Assembly (NCBI GenBank): GCA_003991915.1
Contig: RQTK01000202.1
Coordinates: forward strand, 330,057-394,056
Source of the DNA: Elysia chlorotica
Lineage: Eukaryota > Mollusca > Gastropoda > Plakobranchidae
Direction of reading: 5' to 3'
DNA: 64,000 bases
Under the pieces are notes generated by a model, which saw only the letters and a program-made list of their open reading frames with translations, ran no database searches and was not told the origin of the DNA. The first letter of the stretch is position 1. Each line of letters begins with the position of its first letter. Of this stretch, positions 1 through 40,170 are shown in pieces. The translations under genes and the position numbers were made by a program.

Positions 1-1547
1 ATACCATCTTGCTGGGTAATTTCGTAGCTTTAGCTTGTGCGGTTTTTGAGATTTAAGATTTAGGTACTCTGGTCCTCGCTCCATTATATTGGGTCTAGTT
101 AAGAACCCACGCGACTAGTGGGGATTGTGGGATGGGCGAAGCTGAAGGGTTACAGATGAATTTGCAGTGGTAAAACACAAATTAGTGTTTCTTCAGAATT
201 ATGTACTTTTAGAAAGTGAAAATGTATTCACAAAGAGTTACCTAGCTAAAAAACGTGTACAGAACACGTTTGTACACATTTGGTTTTGTTTTCCCGTTTT
301 TGCTTTTGATTGCAGTATATAATCTTTTGTTTGGATATTTTTTTCTAGTCGTTAGAAAACGTACCCACCTATGTACTTGCATTTACAGATCATAAATTGT
401 TTTCAGAAACAAGCATTCTAATAAAACGTAATGTGTGCACAGTAAAATTTGCGCGCTTAAAAGAAATTGAACGGGGATAATTTGAAAAATCAAGATGAGA
501 CCCCTTTCATTGAACGGAACAATCATTAAGTACAATCGTAATTTATGAGCATGACTACATTGAGAGTCATTCGGGATCGGGCATGAAAATGAGCACTATA
601 TTCTTAAAAAGAATGAGAACAAAACTAATATGTCTATATATATATATATATCTAGATCTACATCCAGATAAGCTTATGTCTAGTAGGTCATATCCTTCCC
701 AATCTAAGTGTTAACTATGTCGGAAAAGTTAAAAAACAAACAAAAAAACTAACAAACAAAAAAAACACCAACAACAACCCAAAAATACAGAATTTAAAGC
801 GATCAAATTCGATACAAATTTTTATTTACGTTACAATCCATACATGTGTGAATTTGTTTTACTATTTTCTGTTGAACACACCTCATTTTGTCTATAACTA
901 TTCAATAGAATTTCGACAGGGAGTCGCGGTGAAAATAAGATGGATTGATTATGGTTGATAACATTGATTAATTAAAAATTGATTAGGCGTTTAATGTTAT
1001 TAGTTTTATAACTCTAAAAATTCTCTGGGCCATTTGTAATTTTACTGTAAAATTTGGAATTTTAGGGCGGAGCGGTTTGGATTTGATCGCACGTCTAAGT
1101 TTGAGACGAAGACAATATTTTTTATTGTAGCGTACTGCAACAAATCACAAAAAAAACCAACAACACTAAAATAAAAATAAAAACCAAAAAGGCACTCGTG
1201 TTGAACAAACGCGGGAAGTCTTGTTTGGCCCAATGCTTTAAAAATAGAGAAAATAAATGAGGTTCAAAATGATTACAAAACTTCTAGATCTAGATGTAGA
1301 TTCTCTAGATCTTGAAAGATTTTTTAAACTTTTGCAGTCGTCTCGATCCAGATCTAGATCTCTGCGGTGTTATTTACACAAGCTAAGGGGAAAATTATAA
1401 ATTCCGTTTTACTTCACTAATATAACTCGTATCAATAAAAGTTGAGGTTTAATTCTTGAAATTTGATTGATGCTGTTCTAGATTGTCTAGAATCCAGATC
1501 GGGAGGTTGTTGTGACACCCTTCCTCCAGATCTTAAACCTTTCAAAG

Positions 1548-29792
<28,245 letters not shown>

Positions 29793-29923
29793 CGCAGGCT
29801 TAGTCCCATATATATAATACAAGTGTTGAAAATATTATAGGAGGTTGAATACATTTTTCTTTTTAAACTTCCAACAAATTATTTTGTCGTTTTTTTCCCA
29901 ATTAATATCGAAATATGGACCTT

Positions 29924-29929
29924 AATAAA
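29924..29929 (+). terminator. Polyadenylation signal of the receptor gene
   Basis: AATAAA in CTTAATAAAG, 131 bp after the stop codon; predicted 3' end near 29950. Confidence 0.6.
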
Positions 29930-30053
29930 GATTCCAGATTTGGTAAAGAATGGTTGCTCTTTTAGTTTGATGATGTTTAGTATTATGCACACTGTCGTTT
30001 TTTGGCTTTCAAAAATTTCTTACATATTCTAAACAATAATATTGTGTATAACT

Positions 30054-30059
30054 TTTATT
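30054..30059 (-). terminator. Candidate polyadenylation signal of the transporter gene
   Basis: TTTATT on the + strand (AATAAA on -), about 405 bp past the stop and about 125 bp from the receptor gene's AATAAA. Confidence 0.35.
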
Positions 30060-30076
30060 TATGGTACAACTGTAAA

Positions 30077-30077
30077 T

Positions 30078-30150
<73 letters not shown>

Positions 30151-30165
30151 CGATGAGAATGAAAG
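30077..30165. repeat. (GAT)n microsatellite
   Basis: About 28 GAT repeats between the two convergent genes' 3' ends. Confidence 0.95.
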
Positions 30166-30463
30166 TAATAATGGTGATGATGCTTTAAAAAGAGTAGAAC
30201 CTCAAGGGACCACATTAGTAGAAATCAATAACCCTGCCACATTGGATTCCTCTGTTTTATGAAAAAAGCCGAAGAGATGATTCTCATGAAAACGTAGAAA
30301 TGATGAGTGAGCAGTAGGATGAGAATGTTGACTAGATCTAGATGTGCTAGTTTTCTAGAGTTCTGGTAGTGTGCGTTGGCGCATGGGGACTCTCGTGTTG
30401 TTCCATCTGCAGCGACGATTCATCAACTTGTACTGTAGAGACTGTAGAGACTGTAGAGACGGC

Positions 30464-30651
30464 CTATTTCCCAGAACCGCCACCCGTTGGTAACGTTTCG
30501 TATCCATGGCGACCCGCTCCTCCCTCACGCCGACGTCTGCGCATGGCAAAGAGCAAGACGCTGAGAGCGACGAGTGCGCCTGCGCTGTACATACTTCCGC
30601 TGCTGAGGTAGAACGCAAAGTCGTAGTTCCCGAATGCATCCCTTAGTGCGC
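30464..30651 (-). CDS. Transporter exon 7: helix 12 and C-terminal tail
   Basis: 188 nt, enters in phase 1, stop TAG 30464-30466. It encodes ALRDAFGNYDFAFYLSSGS, a hydrophobic helix and a basic tail ending GGGSGK. Confidence 0.85.
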
Positions 30652-33600
30652 CTGTGGAAAACAGAGTTTGGTGGATAGTAGTATTAGTACAGTTGAGCTT
30701 CAGGAGCAGTCAATTCAACCAAGGTAAAACTCACAGAAAGTATTTGACGAGACAGGCACATAAACATTATCTGGACAAGTTTTTTCCGAGAAATGCCAAT
30801 GTAAAGTTGCTGATGAGGAGCATGGTCGAAGGAAAACGCACCGAAAAGAGGGAGAAAGGAAATGGTAGACAGCATCATAGAATAGGAATAAAGTCAGAAC
30901 AACAACGTTAAAATCGTCGATACAAATTAATGAAAAGAGAAAACTGGAGCATGGCAAGCACTTGAATAACTAGTTAACCACTAGTTAAGTGAATAGATGA
31001 CTTTACCTGATTATTAGTTAAGTGAATAGATGACTTTACCTGATTACTAGTTAAGTGAATAGATGACTTTACCTGATTACTAGTTAAGTGAATAGATGAC
31101 TTTACCTGATTACTAGTTAAGTGAATAGATGACTAGTTAAGTGAATAGATGACTTTACCTGATTACTAGTTAAGTGAATGGATGACTTTACCTGATTACT
31201 AGTTAAGTGAATAGATGACTTTACCTGATTACTAGTTAAGTGAATGGATGACTTTACCTGATTACTAGTTAAGTGAATAGATGACTGTACCTGATCACTA
31301 TTTAAGTGAATGGATGAATGTACCTGATATAGGAAGGCCAGCCATAGTCCCGATGCCCTGGAACGCGTACAGAATGCCGAAGGCGGAGTTGACCGTCTCC
31401 TTGCCCAGGAGCGTGGCCAGCACGTTGGATTTCTGCGAGACGGACGCGCCGACCGAGAACCCGTACACACAGCCGGCCGCACACAGGGGGAGCAGCGAGT
31501 AGCTAAAGGGCACCGCCCACGCGGCGGCCGCGGCGAAGATGAGCACCAGGGCGTAGACGGCGCCCTTGTGGGGCTTCACGGCCGCCCGGTCCAGGACGAG
31601 TCCGGCCACCACCCGGCCCACCGTGTCCCCCGCCCCCGCCGCCGACAGCACGAGGCTGCCCCCCGCGATCCCCCGCTGCCTGGCGTAGGCCGGCAGGAAC
31701 GTGAACACGGTCTTCTGGGCCAGGTTGAAGAACGCCATGCTCACACACAGAACCAGGAAGGGGAAGTCCCGGAACAGCGGCCAGTGCAGGAGGATTCTCT
31801 TCCCTTTCTCTCCGCGTTTCTCCTCTTCTATTGGGAAGATGTTGTCTATGACCGCCACGCAGCAGTTTCGCCTCTTACGTCGCAGGCGGGTATCTTCGAT
31901 TTTAGCGATAGCGTTGTAAAGACCATCAGGGGTATTTTTGGTTTGGTGTGAAGTTGTTTTTATTGAGATAGTGTGGTTGAGACTGCTCTCGTTTTCTGTC
32001 TCGGTACAGTACCCGCTAGTACTAGTAAGGTTTGGTGTGTCGGACTGGGCTGACTTGATTGTTCCATACCTAGAGTAGCAATTACTCTGTATTCTGTACT
32101 CTACGTCTGGCGTCTGGCACGTGCGACTTGCGATCTTCGCCTTTAGCCTGAGGGAAGTATGACAGTTAAAGCAAGGGCGAAGAAAAATATAAGTATTTTG
32201 TTGAGTTAAATACAATTGAGAAAATATGGAAATGAGGAGATAGGTATGTTATAGCATTCCGAAGCTCTTGTCGGGTATCCGAATTGAAGTTGTATATTGC
32301 TTTTTAGTAATATGTATTTGCGGCTTGGCGTAGTAAGTACAACAAGATTAAGATTTCATAGTCTTTCATACCACGCTTGGAGCTGTAAGTACAATGTCGT
32401 GGTAGCTTACAACTCGTCGTAAGAATATGCAAATAGGAAGACTTGCGACAAGACTTAACTACAGCGACGTTGTACGTACAGCCCTAGAAGTTTAACTACG
32501 TTACCCACATCCTGTGTCTGACGATGTTCTTGTGCATGGAGAGTGGTCTGAACAGCATGGCGACGACCCAGCCGCATGTCGCGATCCCGGCTACTGTCAG
32601 ATGTGCCCCCTAGGGGTGGGGGAGGGGGGGGGAGAAATGATCTATAGTTATTGTGATACGGTTATAATGTGTTGGCCATATCACACGCAGACTCAATTCA
32701 GAAAACAAACATTATCACAACTGGAAAGGTGAAAGGAAAGAGCGCGAGAGGTAGATAGAGAAGAAGATAGCTTTGTGATACGGTGGTATAAACCGTGCTT
32801 TTATGGAGTGGCAAGGCGATTCGGTGCTGACGCATCTGCAAGTCGAGGCTTCTAATCCCACGATGTCCAATCGTTATTCGATTATTTTCACTGAAAGCCC
32901 AGATCTAATCACTTTGAAAAAATACCCTATACTTTTCCAAATTTCATATTGTTTGTCAGATGAGTTTAAGTTAATATTGGTATTGAAAATTTATCCTTCA
33001 AGTATCACAGTGTCCAGGATTTCTTAAACATTTAACAGAAACAGATAACAGTTCTCTTCCACCGATTTTGTAAACTTGGTTAGACTCTGAACTTCTTGAG
33101 CATAGATTGAATTGTCTGAATGATGTAAGAAAACATACTTATTTCTTGACAAGAATGATTCTCATACAAAATGTTTCAGCCTGCCCAGCACACAAAAAAA
33201 ACCACTGCCAAGTTCCTCACTTTGCCAAGACTTGTAATGATTATCTTCTATTTCGCGATGTCTAGACTCTACCCATGGCCGCTATAATTTAGCCAGATCT
33301 AAAGGAACATGGTGCACCCTCTTCATAACCCCCTCCCTCCTCCCCTCCTCCCTCCCAGGGGTCAAGCTGGCCTCACCTGATAGCCCAAGGTGTCGAAGAG
33401 CCAGGTGATGAGGGGAGGCAACCCCAGCGTACCGATGCCGGTGCCAGAAGACGCAAAGCCCAGGGCGATGCCCAGACGCTTGCTGAAGTACATGTTGACG
33501 ATGAAGATGCCCGGAACAATTATTAGACCACGACCGATGCCTGGATCAAAAATAGGCAGAATGGACAGAGTCGCAATCAATAATGTAGAACGGGTTAGGT

Positions 33601-35054
33601 TGGAGTAAAAAGAGGCAGAAAGGATCTGAATAGGGATGCGTACGTTAGAATGGATAACTTATCTTCCTGTCAAGGCAGACCGCACGCAATTTGAAAAAAA
33701 ACTATTTCTTGTTGGCTGTCTATTTCTGGGACGTCTAACGTCGGTCAGAAGATCAGATTGCGGATGGGTGCCAAGACGGATGTCTAATAGTTGCCAGTTT
33801 GTGACAGTCCGGGGATACAAGGACGTCTGTCTCAGTCGGTCGCCTTGTGAGGAAACTGACTCATCCAGTAGGAGACATTTGGTGAAGAATACATTTTCCC
33901 GATCATTAGATCAAATTAGGGACGTCGCGAATACCAGCATATTCATATCTATTGACTGCGATTTATTGAAAACGTCTTTAGCGTTGGGGGTACATTTTTA
34001 TCAAAATACGCAGTCTCCTTACTGGTTTAACCCGTAAAGTCAGATATAGAGCCATAGTTTTATCAGGGGGGCAGGCTCAAACTGTTCAGCCAGCTCGTAT
34101 CCCGAAATTAAACTAGTCTATCTAATTTCGCCTCAAATTAACGAGGTATGCTTAAATATTAAATCAAAAGAAAAAGAAACGGACTTTTAAAAAGCGGGTA
34201 CTTCATAATACGGATGTAACGAAGTTATACAGACTCACCCTGTACGACGCCGTATGAGAGAAACAGGAAATAGATGTTCGGGCTAAACGCCGACATGACC
34301 AAACCAGACGTGAGAAGGAATGTCCCGAGATGCACAGCGGTTCTCACACTGAACCGGTTGCAAAACGCTGTGGCCGCAGGAGCTGAAGTAAACAAACAAA
34401 TAAAGTGAGAAGCACTGATTGCTTTCAATTTTTGCGTACTCGAAAGCTCATCCAAGGATCTTATAGAGCATGCGATTTGACACGAGTTATGGTACTTCTT
34501 TAGAAGATGGGAGCTCTGCTTCAGGTTTGTGTTAGTCCACAGAGGCAATGACAAAGAGGAAACATTAGGATAAAAGGAAGAAAAGAACATGGTGAGAGGA
34601 ACACGGAGACATATAAAAAAGAGAAAGAGAAATAAAAAGTAAGAGAGAGAGAGTGTGCGTGTGAGAGAGAGAGAGAACAGAAAAAAAAAGAGAGAGAGAT
34701 GGGGTACATAAATAGAGGAAGAAAGAGAGAATTAGAGAGATCTGAAGAGGCAATAATAATGCCTGGTAGAGGAAATTACGAAAAAGAAAAAAAATATATA
34801 CATATGAAGAGATGTAGAGAATAAAAGGGCACAATAGAGAATAATAAAAAAAAAGACTGAAAGAGAGAGAAAGACACACACACACACACACACACACATA
34901 CGGCCATTGAAATACAATAATGTAAAGATAGTTGGAAAGACAAATAGATAGATATATAAACGAAATGTATAATGACCGATAGATAATTTAAAAGAAAGGG
35001 AAAGACAGATAAAGAGAAGTAGTACCAAACACAGAGAAAGAAAGAAAAATAAAA

Positions 35055-35111
<57 letters not shown>

Positions 35112-36047
35112 CCAACGTGTACAACCTACCAACCAAACACTGCAAGGTGAAGGACACAGCCCCAGGCCAGGCTGTCAACTGTTTGTTTTGGTTAAACCTG
35201 TCCAGGAACTGCAGGAAGAAGATCCCATCACTCCTCATCAGGCCTCCTATATGGGAGAGAAAAACATACATTAAGGTGACAACGATGAAAAAAGAAAAAC
35301 ACAATACTGGGAGAGAGAGAGAGAGAGAGATAGAGAGAGAGAGAGAAAAGAGAGAGAGAGATAGAGACAGATAGTGAGAGAAGCGATGTAGGTAAAACCT
35401 GAGGCATAAAGAGAGATAAAGAGGAAAGAGATTGTGAGAAGGAGAAAAGAGAGTGAAAGAGAGAGAGAGAGAGAGAGAGACAGAAAGTATAGGATTTGAC
35501 CTTGAAAATTAAGTTATTGTTTAACTTGCCAAGATAACACAGGAGTCAGGTGGAGGTGCATCTATTTGCCAGGAAATATTATTTTACATTTTTATTTCAT
35601 TAGATGAACTTAGCATTAGGGTTGAGACTGTCTTTTAGTTGATAACTGATCTATATTTACTCTTCATTAAATTATTCCCAAAAGCATCGAGCTATAGATC
35701 AGGATATGTATTTTTGTTACTAACATTATTGTCGCAATCGTTGCTTTACGACACTCACCTATAAGAACCTGCGAGAGAAATCCGCCAAGCACGATAACCC
35801 AGGCATAACCTCTGTCTAAAACATCCTCGCCGTCCTCCTCCCAGTCAATCCTCTTGTCCTGTTCTTGGCGTACACTGTTTTCGCTTTCATTTCCGCTTCC
35901 GACAAGGTCGAGCATGCGCCGTCCGTTGTGAAGACTGCAGTCCTCAGGGCAGGGGTGGGACGAGGTCGTGGATGAGGGGGGAGCAGTCTGGTTGGACCTG
36001 GCATGTCCATTCTTGTTGTGGGTGGCGTCCTGGCTCAGAGAGAAATT
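30464..36047 (-). CDS. SLC16/monocarboxylate-transporter-like major facilitator protein (whole gene)
   Basis: Seven exons on the - strand join without a frame break: 36047-35759, 35246-35130, 34382-34239, 33540-33377, 32609-32509, 32147-31324, 30651-30464. The total is 1827 nt, 608 codons plus stop (564 if the in-frame ATG at 35913-35915 is the start). The product looks like a 12-helix proton-coupled monocarboxylate-type transporter. It begins near DRGYAWVIVLGGF, a degenerate form of the SLC16 signature before helix 1; then GGLMRSDGIFFLQFL, the helix 4-5 motif YFSKRLGIALGFASSGTGIG, a long charged loop between helices 6 and 7 (about 100 residues), and helices 7-12. The substrate cannot be told. 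The true 5' end is uncertain: the reading frame is open up to an AG at 36048 with a weak pyrimidine tract. The C-terminal tail is basic (MRRRRRE), as is common in the family. Confidence 0.85.
30971..31318 (-). repeat. 33-bp splice-donor minisatellite in the transporter gene
   Basis: About ten units. On the gene strand each reads TAATCAG|GTAAAGTCATC and TATTCACTTAACTAG; the real exon 6 end is TATATCAG|GTACATTCATCC and ATTCACTTAAATAG. The array thus repeats the exon-intron border, and its units match the donor consensus better than the real donor. Confidence 0.93.
31324..32147 (-). CDS. Transporter exon 6: central loop and helices 7-11
   Basis: 824 nt, phase 2 to phase 1. A charged, Ser/Thr-rich loop of about 110 residues precedes FRDFPFLVLCVSMAFFNLAQ (helix 7). 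Several Ala/Gly/Leu-rich helices follow, ending TVNSAFGILYAFQGIGTMAG and LPIS. The last 450 bp are very GC-rich. The donor region is the edge of a 33-bp tandem array. Confidence 0.88.
32383..32488. mobile_element. Hairpin, MITE-like
   Basis: Imperfect inverted repeat: GCTGTAAGTACAATGTCG at the left and CGACGTTGTACGTACAGC at the right, with internal pairing continuing (CGTCGTAAG / CTTGCGAC). Confidence 0.55.
32509..32609 (-). CDS. Transporter exon 5: helix 6
   Basis: 101 nt. Acceptor CCACCCCTAG after a long pyrimidine run, donor AT|GTGGGT; phase 0 to phase 2, which fits both neighbours. It encodes GAHLTVAGIATCGWVVAMLF and RPLSMHKN. Confidence 0.8.
32610..33376. other. Transporter intron 4
   Basis: No gene. 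A tRNA-head-like fragment at about 32805-32865 may be a SINE remnant. G-rich run at the exon 5 side; C-rich run at the exon 4 side. Confidence 0.4.
33377..33540 (-). CDS. Transporter exon 4: helices 4-5
   Basis: 164 nt, enters in phase 1, leaves in phase 0. It encodes GIGRGLIIVPGIFIVNMYF, then SKRLGIALGFASSGTGIGTL, the RRxxANGLAxxGxxxG-like motif, and PPLITWLFDTLGYQ. Confidence 0.88.
33541..34238. other. Transporter intron 3
   Basis: No recognisable element. One open frame of 133 codons at 33636-34037 (+) has no family resemblance I can see and lies antisense in an intron. Confidence 0.4.
34239..34382 (-). CDS. Transporter exon 3: helices 2-3
   Basis: 144 nt, phase 1 to phase 1. It encodes AATAFCNRFSVRTAVHLGT (the NRFG-R-type loop of SLC16) and a second helix ending LSYGVVQG. 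Confidence 0.88.
34600..35480. repeat. (GA)n-rich tracts around transporter exon 2
   Basis: Long GA/GAGA microsatellites at about 34640-34740, 35058-35107, 35311-35370 and 35455-35480, plus (CA)n at 34876-34900. Confidence 0.9.
35130..35246 (-). CDS. Transporter exon 2: start of the helix 1-2 region
   Basis: 117 nt, phase 1 to phase 1. GGLMRSDGIFFLQFLDRF followed by AWPGAVSFTLQCLV matches the SLC16 helix 1-2 pattern. It is flanked on both sides by (GA)n tracts. Confidence 0.85.
35759..36047 (-). CDS. Transporter exon 1 (first one recognised): N-terminal tail and helix 1
   Basis: Donor ATAG|GTGAGT, phase 1. A Ser/Thr/Pro-rich stretch, then MLDLVGSGNESENS, an acidic segment and DRGYAWVIVLGGFLSQVLI. 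The upstream border (AACAG) is weak; translation may start at 35915. Confidence 0.7.
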
Positions 36048-37650
36048 CTGTTGTGAATATTACCAGTATAGCAATACTTTATTTACATTTCTACTCAAAC
36101 GTGAGTTCCATTAAAAGCTTCTTTCTACGTCTTTATAGAATTAGAGGTTACCGAATAAAAACGATCGTTTTATGAGTCCAAAATCAGCGATTGGTATGGT
36201 GACCTGTTTATAAAACAAAAGAAACAGGGAATGCCATAGGATAATTTTCTTATGGTTTTTGTTTTATTCAAAAGCCATTAATTCAAGGATCTCAAATTTT
36301 ATTAACAATGCAGACCGTCTTTTCTTCTGTATATTATTGCATGCTTATTGTGATTAATTCTTAAGCAGCTAAAGTATTCAAAGCATTTTTTTTACTCAAT
36401 ACTTATTTCTTTAAGTAGCTCCCCATATAAAAGCACCGACTTGCCTTTTAACAATAATTATATTTCTGTGGATATGCGCATTTTCTCTATTGAGATTGCG
36501 GGAAAACTTTGGCTGTTAGCTGTGCAGTGTCTAGCTGTGTAGTATTTCGCTGTGTAGTGTCCCTACATTCTGCGGTGTTGGTGTGTACATTAACTTAGGC
36601 CCATCCAACACGCCTTGTCTACTTGGGCTATTGTGTGTTCCATTGTTTAGGTAAGGTTTGACAGTAGCTGTGTAGTGTTTCTACATTCTGCCGTGTTGGT
36701 GTGTACAGTAACTTAGGCTCACCCAACACGCCTAGGCTACTCGGGCTATTGTGTGTTCTATTGTTTAGGTAAGGTGTGTTCTTGTGGGGACTTGACTCTT
36801 GGGTAGAGAAAGTCTAGTATCGGCATTTTACAATTTAAAGAGAAATTAAGAAAGGCAAGTAAATAGGGGGAAACTCGGGAAATTAATATAATAAAGAAAT
36901 AAAACAGAGAAGACGTTTTTTAAGTATCTATGAGACTAAATAAGAGATACTTGAGTAAACACAAATTCTGTTCATATAGAAGATATCTGACGAGATCGTG
37001 ACAAAAGAAGTGCTGATATTGAAATGGTGACTGTGGCTGGGAAAAAACAATATGAAATAAAACTTTAATGCTAATTCCCATAGGCAGAGTTAGAAAATAA
37101 AGATAATTGAATCACAAAAGGCGACAGTCAACATCTATATCTAGATAGTTAGAATGTCCTTAAAGGGACAAGGCAATGAGATACGGCAACAAAAACTAGA
37201 TCTAAAATGTCTACATAGATGCGAAACTCCCACCGATGAGACGTCAAAAGAGGGAAATAAAATTTCGAAAAACGAGCTCTAAAATAATAGAAAACGACTC
37301 GCCAGCCTATTGCATTTCAATCGGAAGTCCAGATATGACCCTTTTTAACCCCTCATGTGGTATTATTACGAGATTACATTTTGAATTGTTTTTACTGACG
37401 TGATATGTAAACGAGAATGTTACTTAACGACTGTAACTTTGGGAGACGACACGTCCAACTTAGACTTTACTGAGCGGTAACGCCACCGGATGAGTCAGTA
37501 AATCTAAGTGGTGCGACTTAATCTACGGCAGCAAGTACAACATCGCCATAGCTTATGACTCGTCGTAAGAATAATTATACGAATAAGAAGGTTTACGGCT
37601 ATTAATGAAATGCCGGCTGAGACAGGAGTCCAGGTCACGTACCGTCACTG
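36048..37650. other. Stretch upstream of the recognised transporter exons
   Basis: AT-rich. A two-copy repeat of about 125 bp lies at 36530-36780 (CTACATTCTGCGGTGTTGGT and TACATTAACTTAGGC words). A hairpin-like segment at 37500-37600 shares ACTCGTCGTAAGAATAA with the hairpin at 32383. No gene. Confidence 0.5.
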
Positions 37651-37654
37651 TAAA

Positions 37655-37800
37655 GAAGGGAACTGGTACAACTGGTAGAGTGCTCATCTCCCAATTGAGA
37701 GGTTTCCATGATGAGATAACTTTTGTCGGATTTCGTCCCCTTGGTGTTTGGACCTATAATTGATTGTCACCGAATGAGACAGCAATCCTGGTACTTCTAA
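37655..37800 (+). mobile_element. SINE, truncated by the next one
   Basis: tRNA-like head (ACTGGTAGAGTGCTCATCTC) and body start; interrupted by the next SINE. Confidence 0.55.
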
Positions 37801-37802
37801 TA

Positions 37803-38060
37803 TTGGGGGGCGCAGTGGTCCAGGGGTAGAACATCGGCTTCCGACGCAAAAGGTCCCGAGTTCGAATCCTGGCTGTTGCGTTCCCTACTGGTTGGGTCGG
37901 TGTCAGTATAATGTGACCGTCTAAGACAGGAGTCATGGCATCCCCGCCCTGTCTCGTGTGTGGCAGCACATAAAATTGTCAGACGTCCATCTTGGGGCCC
38001 GTCCACAATATAGCATATATAGTGCTAATGTTGGACATTAAAACCAACTGAAACTCAACT
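37803..38060 (+). mobile_element. tRNA-headed SINE, well preserved
   Basis: Head GTGGTCCAGGGGTAGAACAT with B-box GAGTTCGAATCCTGG, full body, and 3' end GTTGGACATTAAAACCAACT. It is the best copy in the window. Confidence 0.85.
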
Positions 38061-38446
38061 CACTTCTAATGTTTCTGTCAGTACCTGAAAACCCGTCAAC
38101 AATATTGCCTAGGTGCTCATGTCGAACGTATAAAATAACCTTCACCTTAACATTGTCCCTTTTATCATTATTTTTCACCTTAGTAATCAGCTGTTCCGAT
38201 TCTGCATCAGGCATTGCTGCGTGGTGATTGCCTACACTGTTGGAACTGTTTATATTAGTCCTAAAGTGCTTACTGAAATGAAGAATGAAAATAAAGAAAA
38301 TAAATTTACATAATTATGATTGTTGGTGAAAGTAGTGGTATGAAACATTATAGGGGATAGGCAGTAGAAGCAGCAGCAGCAGCAGCAGTAGTAGTAATAG
38401 GTATATTATTAGTAGTTGCTGTAGTAGTAATAGTAGTAGTTGAATT

Positions 38447-38697
38447 GGTTTCAGTTGGTTTTAACATCCAACATCAGCCCTAAATAAGCTATATTGTAGA
38501 CGGACCCCAAGACTGACGTCTGACAATTTTATGTGCTGCCACACAAGAGACTGCGCGGGGATGCCATGTCTCCTGTCTCAGCCGATCACATTAAACTGAC
38601 ACCGACCCAACCAGTAGGTAGCAGATCGCCAATACTCGAACCAGAAACTTTTACGTCGGAAGCCGATTATCAACCCCAGTGTCACCGTGCCCCCCAG
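38447..38697 (-). mobile_element. tRNA-headed SINE, minus orientation
   Basis: Reverse complement of the same family as 37803-38060 with the same head; its 5' end borders the AGT microsatellite. Confidence 0.8.
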
Positions 38698-38698
38698 T

Positions 38699-38955
<257 letters not shown>

Positions 38956-39231
38956 AATAGAAAGAAGCAAGACGGTCACCCGACGGCTGGAGGGCGTGGT
39001 TCGCACCTACAAGTCACGCCCGGCACGCGTGACGGGAGATAAGCGGGCTAGTTGTACTATCCATGCATTATCGGTCTTGCGCATGGCAAACACGAGGACG
39101 ATAAGGACGATAATCTGCTTCAGCGTCCAATCAAAGTTCGTCCGTTACTTGCTGAGCCAATGAAAGACCAGGCTGAACAAGATAGACTTTGCCATCCGCT
39201 ATCGTCGTTGAGATCGCAAAATCATGGGTGG
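38956..39231. other. GC-richer segment, possible 5' region of the transporter gene
   Basis: Several CpGs and a GAGCCAATGAAAG (CCAAT-like) box. It could hold the promoter or a non-coding exon of the - strand transporter gene, but no splice link can be shown. Confidence 0.25.
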
Positions 39232-39328
39232 AATGCACAAACATGACGTAGCTTACGTCTCGTCGTAAGCCTTTTTATTCTTATATTGTTATGACGACAC
39301 GTAAGCTACGTCTTCTTTGTGCATTCTA
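39232..39328. mobile_element. Hairpin, MITE-like
   Basis: Inverted repeat of about 28 bp: GAATGCACAAACATGACGTA with GCTTACGT, against ACGTAAGC with TACGTCTTCTTTGTGCATTC, around a 40-bp loop containing CGTCGTAA. Confidence 0.75.
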
Positions 39329-39911
39329 CACCTTTTTGTTAGTTATTCCTAAAGAATGTTTGGCCAGTACATTGGTTTTCAAAACAAAAAAAAAAACAAA
39401 AAAAACAAAAAAAAGCGGCAGTCATTAAGGTAGTCTCAGTAAGCGCTGAAATGAATTTAGGACATAGGAGTGATATGTCTTCAAATGCCTTCCATCCTAC
39501 GTTCAAACAACGAATATCATCCTATGTGTGTTTTGTAAGTTTTTTTTTTTGTTTTTTTTTTCACAATGACCCCATAGATAGCTAAGACAGTTTACATGGC
39601 TCGGCTGCCGTGAGGACTGTTCATGAAAACTCAACATTCTCTCAAAGTATTTTCTCACAAACCACGGTAAAATGTGAGGAGTGTATCACTTGGTGTGCAA
39701 AATGCTTTTGCGTCGCACTATTTGGAAAGCTGCTTTTCTTATGAAAATAACCTTGGTTGAAGAAATCCTTATCAGTTCACAAAGATAAGACGTTGGCGTG
39801 CTTCACTACTCTTTTCCAGTATCTGGGTCAATGGATCACGTGGTTTTCTGTCTACAGGTCCAACAACATGACACCATTATGTGTTAAAGTCACTGAATTT
39901 AAAGGGGCGGA

Positions 39912-40170
39912 GAGGGGGAGGGGGGCGGTGGCACCCGGGTAGAGGGCGGCTTCAGACGCAATAAAGTTCCGTGGTTCGAGCCCTGGCGATTTCGCTCCCA
40001 GCTGGTTGGGTCGGTGTCAGTTTAATTTGAATGGCTGAGACAGGAGTCATGGTATCCCCGCCCTGCCTCGTCTGTGGCAGCACATAAATTTGTCAAACGT
40101 CAGTCTTGGGGTCCGTTCACAAAATAGTCTATAAAGTGCTGATGTTGGATGTTAAACCGAATAAACTACA
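39912..40170 (+). mobile_element. tRNA-headed SINE
   Basis: G-rich start, head with B-box GTGGTTCGAGCCCTGG, full body and tail GATGTTGGATGTTAAACCG. Confidence 0.8.

Noticed and set aside
31568..31951. Open frames opposite transporter exon 6
   Set aside because: Shadows of the GC-rich coding exon on the other strand.
33636..34037. 133-codon open frame
   Set aside because: Antisense in a transporter intron, no family pattern, composition like intron.
37803..37880. Functional tRNA gene
   Set aside because: A-box and B-box words are present, but the cloverleaf is poor and the sequence continues into a SINE body.
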